NCBI GenBank assembly: GCA_037074705.1
Contig: CM073592.1
Coordinates: forward strand, 55,603,129-55,667,128
Source of the DNA: Zhengitettix transpicula
Lineage: Eukaryota > Arthropoda > Insecta > Orthoptera > Tetrigidae
Direction of reading: 5' to 3'
Length of the DNA stretch: 64,000 nucleotides
Made by a program: the position numbers and the translations under genes
Notes under the pieces: model-generated
The model's input: only the letters and a program-made list of their open reading frames with translations
The model's database searches: none
Told to the model about the DNA's origin: nothing
In this document: piece by piece, positions 38,301 to 48,098 of the stretch
Layout of the letters: each line of letters opens with the position of its first letter
How positions within the stretch are numbered: position 1 is the first letter of the stretch

Positions 38301-40640
38301 CGTCCAAAAATATTGTAGAGATATGTAATTTATTAATGTTTTCCTGTAAAATGTACTGATTTTAAACTATTTAAAATTTAAATATAGAAGATTTTGTAAA
38401 ATATTATTTAATTATCACAAATATAAATTTTGAAAATATGAGCACTATTGATGTTTGAATTCCCTTAACATTATATAATGAGCATAGTAAAATAATGACA
38501 AACTTTTAACTAAAAAATGTGTGCAACATTTACTTTGCACAGAAAATTTATTAAAACATAGGTCATGGGTCATTTAACACACATAAATCAGATGCCCTGA
38601 TAATATCTTGGAGTATTCTACATATCATAGAATGGTTGTGATTTTTTTTAAACGAACTTTTATCAAAGATGGATAATTTAGTTTGTTGCATTTATCAATG
38701 CAAGGAGCCACCTCACAATGAAATTCAAAAGTAGAAGAACCTACTACAGTAGGCAATGCTTGGAAGGTAAATTTTCTTGAAGTGTAATAAATATTGAAGT
38801 AATGTGCATATAATATTAAAAATATTGTCTTAATCTAAAAAAAAATTCCTTAAAACAGTAAACAAATAAATTGGTAAAAAAAAAATAACATTTCAGAAAC
38901 AAAACTATGCATAATTATCAGAATTTACGTAAAAGTTAATTAATCAACAATGACAGATACAATGAGCTTATATGAACCTTGGTGTGACACTGTTTCCAGG
39001 TTGTAGTCCAAAATGGAAATATTTTATACATTTCCTTGGATGAAAACTGACAATTCTTGAGATCACATAATGTTTGTATCCATAATTTGTTATTAAATAT
39101 AAAATGAAACTGTCTTTTAGAATTATACAGACCTTAAATATTATTACTACATTAAAAACAAGATGTTTTGTTTTGATTTATTAAATAGCTCCAAGTGTTT
39201 TAAAAATTTTGATTGCAAATATATTGTTACACTTTAATATGTTAAAGATAATAAAATTGAAAAATCCGTCAATTGGACATTGGTAATAATTAATTCAAAA
39301 ATAATTTTGCAACGTCATTTTTATATTTGTAACATCATTTTTTTTTCTTCATCACAAATTTCTTAGATCTTATCAAATAAAAAATAAAATTAGCATTCTA
39401 TAATTGAAGAACATAAGATCTTTAAATTTAAAGACTTACTTGGGTTACATTTTTGTCCTCAAATACTACTACTATTAGAAGACAGCACACATATCAGAAT
39501 ATTAGCAGATTTGGTCATGTTTAAAATAAATAGAATGGTCACATTGTTAAATCATTAAATAAATTGATAGGAGTATTAAATGTACCACTCAATAACTTTT
39601 CCATTATCAAAGGTTTTTATGTTATTCAGGAAATCATAGAACTGGATCTTAATTAGGCAAAGGTATTAATTGTGTTTTTGTAATAAAACTATCAAGATCA
39701 AATTATTAATTTAAATGTTTTTTTGAAGCTAGTGTACACGATGAAAAAAAATCTAAGATAATTGTTACAGTTTCTGTAAATCATCTACCAAGCTTGTAAA
39801 CTTTGTCCTAACCCAAAACTGAACACAGTAATCTTTCACTTGTATCTATTTTATCTAGTATCATAACCAAACAATTAGAACATAAAAAATAAAATGAAAT
39901 AGTGTACAAACAAGAAAGAATAGAGAAGTATGTTATTACAAAATTGGCATACAAATTATAATAACAGATATAATGCGCCATATATTGAATGTGACAAAGT
40001 GTCTCCCCATAAAACAAGTGCGAGTTATGGTAACTGGTGAAGGGGGTGGACTTGCTATTTTAGGATAGTGCTGGGGGCATCTGTCTCAGAAGGGTGGACA
40101 GTTGGAGGTTGGACTCCAAAGACCGAGGATGGTGAACAAAGTGAAATAATAAAATATCAACAGTGAGATAGAAATGAATCAAAGGTGACAGTTGCTGGTT
40201 CCAGTCACCAAAGACATTTATAGTGATGAAATGGAATGATAACTTATTGATTATAATTAATATTTTGATGTAAATAGCTTTCATGCACATAAATTATTCT
40301 TGGGTTTTTTCAAACTTACTTAGACTTTGTAAATAAATAGCTTAATCTACCACATTATGTTGTTCTTTAAAAAATCCTATGTTGGCAAAGTAAGTTATAT
40401 AAAGCTGAACTCCAATAAAATTTTGTGTATGTCATCCCAGGAGGGAAAAGCAGGTTACAATATTTAAAAGGAATCATAGAAATTAAATAAATTAGGATCA
40501 CAATAATTTAAAAATAAATCTATATTGTGCTTAAAACAATTTAAAACTTGTTAGTAGGTTTAAAAAAAATTGCATGTGTCTATATATATATATATATATA
40601 TATGATATTAGTAAGGATATGACATTGCCAAAAATAATTG
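38301..40640. other. intergenic or distal 3' UTR, AT-rich
   Basis: No exon, RNA gene or element is recognisable. The short minus-strand frames at 39808-40017 and 40060-40290 have no domains. A TA run at 40581-40603 ends the stretch. Confidence 0.45.
40581..40603. repeat. (TA)n microsatellite
   Basis: About 22 bases of alternating T and A. Confidence 0.9.
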
Positions 40641-40644
40641 CAAT

Positions 40645-40810
40645 ATTGGTATGGAAAGGAAAGAGAGATAGGTTGTGTCTTACCTGAAAGTGAAGTGCAG
40701 TGTAGCCATAAGAAATTGAAGGTTGTTCTTCAAATTTTGGAGGCTCTCAGCCTCCTTCTTCAGGAGGAGTGTTACACCATTCTGTGCACTGGCAGTCTGC
40801 AGCTGGCCGG
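40645..40810 (-). repeat. foldback/Penelope-terminal-like family F2, copy 1
   Basis: On the minus strand CTGAAGA (complement of 40757-40763) is followed by a perfect 7-bp hairpin with arms GGAGGCT and AGCCTCC (40739-40755) and a three-base loop, then AAAATTTGAAG. This is the hammerhead layout with a degenerate second box (AAAA where GAAA is expected). The plus-strand flank with GGAAAGAGAGATAGG and CTTACCTGAAAG matches the related copies at 41230-41400 and 58365-58435. Confidence 0.6.
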
Positions 40811-41229
40811 TATATTAAGCAATGAAAAAGATTTTAAACAAAAGTTGGTAGATAACAAACATTTTAAAAATAAGACATAGTGTATTAATAGTGTTGTTTA
40901 TCATGTTTTATTAGAAATATTGTACAGAAAAGACAATTCTTGTTTCACACACATTATATTAGAATCAATAAGTAGCCACTACAAATTTCCTTTGACCTTT
41001 TCACAGTATTCAATTGTGTTCATCATGGTATGCTATAGAAGAAATTAGAGTACTATTGAATTACTAGAACCTTAGATTCTTCTACATAAGTATATAAATT
41101 GAAGCCCAGCATTGGCCCTCAGGACAGAAGGACGATCTTCAAATTTTTGAAGGCATTCTTCGGGTGAAAGATGATACATTTCATGCACCAGCCAGTATTA
41201 TTAAAGCTACTAAGGATGATGTGAAACTG

Positions 41230-41400
41230 TCAAAATAATCAATTTGGATGGAAAAGAGATAAAGAAAGCTGAGAGCTTACCTTAAACTATGTGCTAGTGT
41301 TGCAATGCTAGATAGGAAGAAGCATTCAAATTTTCAGTAGTATTAGATCCCTTCTTCAGGAGATGTGCACAATGTTCCACCCAACTGCTGCGTTGTAGAA
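41230..41400 (-). repeat. family F2, copy 2
   Basis: Same order as the copy at 40645: TGGATGGAAAAGAGAT, GAGAGCTTACCTTAAA, then on the minus strand CCTGAAGAAGGGAT (about 41348-41362) with TGAAAATTTGAATGC upstream on the plus side. The hairpin between the boxes is not preserved here. It lies 500 bases from copy 1 in the same orientation, as two terminal repeats of one deleted element would. Confidence 0.55.
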
Positions 41401-42675
41401 ACAAAATCAACAAAAAATAATTTAATTTACAACAGGCAGTAGAGCCATAGCATTAATTTGAAATATTAGTCAAAATTTAATTATGTATCAACTTTTGGCA
41501 GATATTAAAGCAATAGCATGGCGTTATATACAAAATATGTATAGCACTCCAAGTATTACTAATTTAAGGATGAAACATCATAGAATTTAATTTTTATCAA
41601 TTGCTTTATTAATTTTTTTTTCTGAGTTAAGACCAATTTATTTATTTATTGCAAAAATAGTTCATGCTAAAAATTATAATATATTTTAATAATCTTTAGA
41701 TTAATTACGCAAAATTAAAATGTAAATAAATCTAATAATAAAATATTTATGTAGACTTCGAAGGAAATACCTTACAATATACTATGAGAATAAATAAGGC
41801 AAATTGTAAACCCAGATTAAGGGATAAAGCTTCAATTGAAACAGGAATCTTGTTCTTATTATTATTTGACTTTAACAAAAATTTAATATAAAAAGGTATA
41901 TATATATATCCCATATGTTAATTAAAGATGAGAACAAATCATTATGTTAAAATAAAATTGTACTTTTCAAATCATCTGTAAAAATATTATTTAACTACCC
42001 AACAATTATTTTAATTGTCAGTTGACAAAACTCAAAAGAAACAACAATGTAATGACACAGGAAAAAAGAAAGGTTAGTGTAATAATAAGGGAGCAATGAC
42101 CATGGGAAAGCAGAAGGTTTAGCATAATAATAAGGGATTGTAGCAATTGTTAAGTTTCATAGTGTCTGTTTGTACATTAATTGCTAAGATGTTTGATTTA
42201 ATGTGAACCATCTCTGAGTCTGGAATTGTATCTGGAGTCAATGCTGCGATTGAAATGTAAGAAATATTCTGACCACTTTTAAGTACACGTGTCAACGTTT
42301 TTGTTGGTCACTAATAATTATGGAGATATAGACAATTAAAAATTAGTTGGAGTTACATCATTGTGTGACATCACTTAGCCGTATGGTATGCTGTTGCACC
42401 AATGAATAGCACAAAGTATGATGTGGCAATGCCAACATTATTGATATGGACAGTAAAACTTAAAATAATTATTTCCTTACAAATCCTTTCAGCATGAGCT
42501 CACCAGAGATACAAAAAGAAATCCTCGTAACTATGTTTCTGTTTATATTGATAGGCACAATTTATTTTGACTCAATATACTATGAAAACTCTTATTGTAT
42601 GTAAGCAATTTATATGATATCCATTATATGATATCCATTCATCAGCTATTCCCCCATAGTCCATCACCTTTCACC

Positions 42676-42744
<69 letters not shown>

Positions 42745-43190
42745 GTACAAAATTATCTACAGTACTGTACTTCTAGCCTTTGTAACAATGGTTCTTGTGG
42801 GGACAATATGCTGTCCCTCATCCTTTTGCCTCTACCTGACCTTTGATATAATTTCTTAATCTGCTACTCATTCTTCCAAATGCAAATAATGACAGAGTTC
42901 ACTTACAAATCTTAGAGCGGCTTTAACAGAACTGTAATTGACGAAGACTCAAGAATGCTACTAGAAGAATTTTTCATCAAACTTGGTTTTTAATGTAAAT
43001 AGTTAAATCAGCATTCTGTCTATGACAAACCACCTGGCTCAGAGATCTTTACCATGTACCTGTGACCTAATTGATATGTACTAAATTCTTCTCCTCATGC
43101 AGTAATTGTATTTTCTCTATAACTCTAAAAACCAAATCTTAGGAAAATTCCTCTTTTCAATTCCTATATCTACTAACTTGAAAGAATAAT
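41401..43190. other. intergenic, no supported gene
   Basis: A fragment of family F1 (CAGTTGACAAAACTCAAAAG at about 42020) and a degenerate 45-bp repetition around AATAATAAGGGA (42078-42150) are visible, plus the TA array at 42679-42740. I see no exon. Confidence 0.45.
42679..42740. repeat. (TA)n microsatellite
   Basis: About 60 bases of alternating T and A. The 83-residue frame through it is an artefact. Confidence 0.95.
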
Positions 43191-43191
43191 A

Positions 43192-43413
43192 AATGAATAA
43201 GAAAGATAGCCAATTCAGATAAAAAAAAGTGATAATATACTACAGAATGTTTTTCTTTTGAGTTTTGTCAACTGACAAGTGCAGTTGTGTCGCTCTAGGC
43301 TTTTCCTGACGAAAGGAAAAAGAAACGTTGTGTGGTATTTATATTATCACTTTTTTGGCTGAATTGGCTATCTTTCTTATTCATTTTTGCAATCCGACAT
43401 AATTTTTTTCATT
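43192..43413 (+). mobile_element. foldback element family F1 with hammerhead-like core and 14-bp target duplication
   Basis: The best copy of the family. The 14-base word TTGAAAGAATAATA occurs at both edges (43178-43191 and 43414-43427), which marks an insertion. Inside, the left arm AATGAATAAGAAAGATAGCC is matched by the inverse arm GGCTATCTTTCTTATTCATT at about 43364-43384, and the pairing extends to GTGATAATATA / TATATTATCAC, about 47 bases per arm. The centre reads TTTTGTCAACTGAC, GTGCAGTTGTGTCGCTCTAGG, then CCTGACGAAAGGAAAAAGAAACGTTG-like core at 43309-43336. CTGACGA and GAAAC fit the hammerhead core; stem II is weak in this copy. Beyond the right arm about 30 extra bases with AATCCGACATAATTTTTTTC are also found next to the copy at 21490. 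Confidence 0.75.
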
Positions 43414-43427
43414 TTGAAAGAATAATA

Positions 43428-45041
43428 GTATTCTCCAGGGTTTGCATTATTTTTTCAAACTACAAAGGATTGAAATAACATATTATTTGCACTTACTCTC
43501 ATGTATATTACAATGACCTATAATAGACTGTCTAAACATATGTTTCCTGACTCAAAGTTAACTATAAAAGCATCTTGAAATTGTCCAACCACAGATACTG
43601 TTTAAGCCACAGGTGATTTGATTCAGTGTTACTCGATAAGTCTTCTTAAATACCTACTCAAAAATCGGTTCTACTGAACTGCATGATAGGAATCATATTT
43701 TCCAAATATGTCAATCCTCTTATTATTTATTTTCCAATTGGGTTTGGCTTGAGGATACCCAAACGGCGGCCATTTTTTAATAGCATTTTCCATCTGTCTT
43801 AGAATATTCATAGCTTCATGTATATGAAGTTTCATATTAATAGGCTCTTTCTAAAACTTTTTTTGGGTATCCTTCAGAGAAGCCATATAAAGATTTTCCT
43901 AATTTGTTGCTACAATATGTAAGATTATCATGACATCATTAATCAGCATTAACATTTTTTTTATATCTCAAACTCTCCAATAGGAAAATTCGTAGGTCGT
44001 CATACAAAAAGTTTCACTGTAACATAAAAAATATGCTCGTGATTCTCTGGCTAATGATATAGTCCTTTTAGTGAATACGGTTAAGCTTCAGTCAGTCTGA
44101 AATTAAAACCAAAAATGTGTGTTAATCCGATTCGCGATTATACTCATAATAAAGATGATCGCATTAATCACAGATATCATTGGTTCCGTCGTCATGACGT
44201 GACGATAGAAAACAAAGTATAATGTTCTTCAATTACGTTCGGGCGAATGGCCCTGGGGCCAAAGAAAATGCAGGGGCCAGCTTTTTCCGTAGAAGACCTA
44301 TGTACCTTAGAGCCCCTACCGGGCGAATTGTCAAATCAGCTGGCAACCTGGCAGGCGGCACAAGAGAAAGTCCAAAATAGTCCAGGTTCTCGTATGTACA
44401 TCTGTCACCCAGATTCGTTGTTAAAAACATTATCACTCATGTAATTATCCGGGGGAATCCATGTAATTTAATTTAGAATAGTTTGGTTACAGTAAAACAT
44501 CAAATATGAAGTATTAGTCTACGTGATCTAAAAGTTCATTAATAACAATTCTTGTATACATATCCATATTTTCAATACTGTTCCATTCATCAACAAATAG
44601 ACAACATTAAACCGATTCTAAAATTAAACTACTATCTACAATTTCAACTTATTTGGGTAGTCGAACTAAGGTATGGATGGCACCATTTTATTGACGCTCC
44701 AATTTGGATGCGGCAGCCTCATTCCAAACTGTACTTCCTCTCTGAGTAGCCTATAAGCTACAATAGGTATGACTCCTTTTTTGAGTATGAGGAATTTTTT
44801 TTTCTTATGAACACTTATTTCCAAAATACGTTTTTTATTTCTTTTCATATTTATCTGCATATCTTAATACAATGTAATTTATTTTTATCCAGGATGCTTT
44901 TTTTTATTATTAAACAAAACTTTTATCTTAAGATTATTTGTTGTTACATAAGTATTAGAGTATATACAATTAAAATCCTGTACATAATTAACCTGGAAAC
45001 TTGTCACTTAAGTTAATCCAGCAATTAACATAATTTTGCAA
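43428..45041. other. intergenic, no supported gene
   Basis: No exon or named element. A GC-rich patch at 44235-44400 carries overlapping plus and minus frames of 65-67 residues that I do not recognise; its composition suggests a repeat fragment. Confidence 0.4.
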
Positions 45042-45510
45042 TTTTTTTTTTCATGTTTTTTAATTTGGTTGCTGGTGATGTTGAATTTGATGGGATGGAT
45101 GGAGTGGGTAGGTGGGGTCTGCGGGTATGAGTATGGGGTGGGTTAGGAGGTGCCAGAGTGTTCTGGGGGAAGGCTGAGATCGATAGGGCGTTTTCTCTTG
45201 TGGCGAAGTGCGTGTGGGGGTGGGGGAGGGGGAGGGTTGCAATGGGATTGCTGGATCGTGGTGTTGGGATGATTGAAGGTGCTTTTGATTAATGAGGTTA
45301 CGGATTTGGTGATTATTGAGTTGACTTGGGGAATTTTAATGTTGTGGTGGATGATGGAATTTCTGAGGTACCAGGGAGAGTTAGTGATGGTGCGAAGGAT
45401 TATGTTTTGCTTGGTTTGGATTTTGGCTGAATGGGTTTTGGCTGTTGCTCCCCATATGGATGGGGCGTAGGACCAGGTGGGTTGAATTATATCCAGGATT
45501 TTTTGAGAAT
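45042..45510 (-). mobile_element. Jockey-type LINE 3' fragment with poly-A tail
   Basis: On the minus strand a GC-richer segment encodes PTWSYAPSIWGATAKTHSAK, then QTKQNIILRTITNSPWYLRN and a Pro-rich C-terminus, the usual end of the reverse transcriptase ORF in Jockey-type elements. It finishes in a run of ten A residues (T at 45042-45051 on the plus strand). The 5' end near 45510 is abrupt, so the insertion is 5'-truncated. The reading frames at 45060-45242 and 45273-45470 are pieces or shadows of it. This copy looks less decayed than the one at 24340. Confidence 0.85.
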
Positions 45511-46595
45511 TGTTTACTTTTACTTATCTATTGAGCAATGTGAATATAAACAGAACAAGGTTTCTTCAACCTTAGTCATAAGAACAGAATGATATACTCA
45601 CAATGAACAAATTAGGACATCACTGTTTTTTCATACTCAATACTTTTCCCTATTTAACATTTATTGAAATATTTTAAACTTAAAATACTTAAATTATTTT
45701 TTCATAGCCATCTCCATTAGGTTACCTGAGTTTAAAACCGGAAAACAGAACTTACATAAGAACTTAGACGATTAAATAAATGTCAGAATTTATACAGGCT
45801 AACGGCACATCGTTCTGAAAATTATCTATTTGTATAGTTATAAGCTTCCGATTCTTTGAAATATATTATAATAATATTTAGTTAACATATGCTTTTGTTG
45901 TAAAATTAAACGGTTTTCATACGGATGTTTGACCCACAGTCTTCAGTCAGCCAGAAGGAAAACAAAATTCAAGTAAAGACAAAATTCGCAACGAAGAACA
46001 GCGTCGAATTCCATTAAGGTATGTTACATATTTAAAAAATAAGCTACATTAATATTGATCATTATTATAAAAAAAATTGAATTTAATGAAAAGTATCTAG
46101 GTTAATACAAAATCGTAGAATGAATAGTGGTGATAGTAATACAGGAATGTAATAGTGTCGGTTTACGTTATATACAATTAATTCACACATACAGTTACAA
46201 ATTACATATTCATAAATACAGTCCAAAATTTCCACCCAAACTGGCTTTCAAATTGAAATAATTTTAAAATATATACTCTTAAATTAAATATTCCACAAAG
46301 CAATTAAAAGTTCAGGAAATTTTTAATGAAATTTGTAAGATTTTAATTTTTTTACATTGAATAAAATCTCAATTTTAGAAGTTGAATTAATTGTAACTGT
46401 TAATTACAATCTTTATTTTGTCGGGGTTTGGAATTAACACAGTTAATGAATTTAAATTCTCAAAGATAATGCGGATAGTTGTTTGAAGAACAAAAGTGGT
46501 CGAAACCATCAACCTTATAAAGCTTAAGTTTGATGACGCAACATTGTTTAGTTTCTTTTTGACAATCATCAATAGTGAACGATCTCATGAATTTG
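45511..46595. other. intergenic, one weak exon-like patch
   Basis: AT-rich. At 45942-46018 a patch sits between a CTTCAG acceptor-like word and a GTATGT donor-like word, but in the phase needed by the next gene it contains a stop, so I do not call it an exon. Confidence 0.4.
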
Positions 46596-47136
46596 CATAT
46601 ATGGAAAAAATTGGTCATCGTTATGTGATACAATATTTTCATTTGAAAGGTCTCAGTCCAACCAATGATCTTGATTCTACTCTGGGGGAATCTGCTCCAA
46701 AGAAAGCGAAGAGATTTTCACCTGCTGGAAAGTTCATGGCATCTCTTTTTTTTGGGATGAGCATGTAATAGTTTTCATTGTTTTTCTTCAAAAAGGAAAA
46801 ACAATCAACGGCCGGTATAATGGTAACTTATATGGCGAAAACGTGTTGTTTCCTCATGGCAATGCAACAGTTTACACGAACATCATCGCGATGGCCAAAA
46901 TCAATAAGTTAAATTTCGAATTGCTTCCTCACCACCGTATTCACCAGATTTAGCTCCATCGGATTATTTTCTCTTTTCAATCTTCAAAAAATGGGTCGGC
47001 TGTAAAAGATTTACCAGCAATGAAGAAGGGGTGATGGTTATTTTTAGGATCTGGATGATTCTCACTTTAAATACGGTATCGAAGCTATTGGGAAAATTGT
47101 ATCGCGCGATAAAAGGAGACTACGTCGATAATTAAA
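46596..47136 (+). pseudogene. mariner transposase remnant with internal deletion
   Basis: Tc1/mariner transposases cut and paste DNA through a DDE/D catalytic domain. Here the N-terminal helix-turn-helix part (EKIGHRYVIQYFHLKGLSPT, then LDSTLGESAP at about 46670-46698) is joined directly to KKAKRFSPAGKFMASLFF, which in intact relatives lies far downstream, inside the catalytic domain. Further on, out of frame, come GKTING, a PHGNATVYT stretch where HHDNAPAHT-like is usual, IAMAKINKLNFELLPH, APSDYFLFS and a final KGDYVDN-like end. The second catalytic Asp is replaced (HGN) and several frameshifts occur, so it is dead. It belongs to a different mariner lineage from the element at 49409. I see no terminal repeats. 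Confidence 0.85.
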
Positions 47137-48068
47137 GATAATAAATTTTTTAGTCGGGTACTCGTATATGCAAACTAAACTCACGCATCTGGACCTTACA
47201 CAAGACAGAAGAAAGTGAAGTTTTGACTCGGAAACAAGCTGTGGTAGGTTGCGATAAGTTAATATTAAAATAACCGGACTTACTCCAAGGCTCGTCGGCT
47301 CCTGGACTCCGGATTTTCCAGACAGACACTTGATTCAAGCCGCTTGTAAACCGGCGACGGAAGTGGAAGACGTGTGTAGGATCTCGTTCACCGATGTTCA
47401 AATGTTGACTTGTAACAGAGAATGATAGACTCTGCTTTCATTCTGCTGAACAGTGGAATGAGCGTATGTCTGAGAATGCCAAACTGAGAACGTTTCTACT
47501 AAGTTTAATTCAGAATCAAGGTCTTGAATTTAGAATTCAAAATGTCGAAACTTGAATCTGGAACTTGATTAAAATGAAATACCAGAAAAAGGTTCTCCGT
47601 GACCCTTTTATCAAACTTGGCATGCTGTTGTCCTTTCAAGCTCCAAATCCGTTCCTTTTCCATCGATCATTTTTCGCATTTCCCTGACTTTACTTGTCTC
47701 CTTTGACAGTGTGTCAACTTTTGCCTCTCACCCAGGTCTTAACTTGAAATCTATATTCTCTTGCTGCCTTGATAAGCATTCCACTTGGTTATTCTGTGCG
47801 TGCACTAATTAACGACGTAAATGGTCTGTCTTAAACAATGATCCTGCAATTTATATGTTTGGAATTAAACTAAAAATTATGTATTTGTGTTTTGATATAT
47901 GATTTTGCGAATTTCGTATTCATCGTGGTGCGTAATTTTGCTGATACTTAATCTTGTAACAGGGAATTTCGAACGGTAAACCAATTCAATCATGACTTGT
48001 CCACCAGACATGTCATAACGAAGTACAGGCGGAAAATCACTTACTCCCAACAAGCGTGTGGCCGAGAT
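47137..48068 (+). other. upstream region of the next gene
   Basis: A less AT-rich patch at 47180-47400 and the sequence up to 48068 precede the first coding exon. It could hold promoter and 5' UTR exons, for example GGAATTTCGAACG after a TTGTAACAG at about 47963, but I cannot fix a start site. Confidence 0.3.
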
Positions 48069-48098
48069 ATGCCTGTTATTCTAAAGAAAAGAACACAG
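48069..48098 (+). CDS. unknown gene, exon 1 (start)
   Basis: ATG in GAGATATGCC context, ten codons ending LKKRTQ, followed by the donor GTAACA at 48099. It is short, so it rests on its phase-0 join to the next exon and the upstream absence of another start. Confidence 0.6.

Noticed and set aside
42595..42846. Frame with a long Ile-Tyr run
   Set aside because: Created by the TA microsatellite; the same applies to the minus-strand frames at 2021-2674.
44235..44440. Overlapping plus and minus frames in a GC-rich patch
   Set aside because: Both frames are open over the same bases and neither has a recognisable motif, so neither is supported as a gene.
45942..46018. Exon-like patch between CTTCAG and GTATGT
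   Set aside because: A stop codon lies in the phase needed to join the exon at 48367, and no other neighbouring exon fits.
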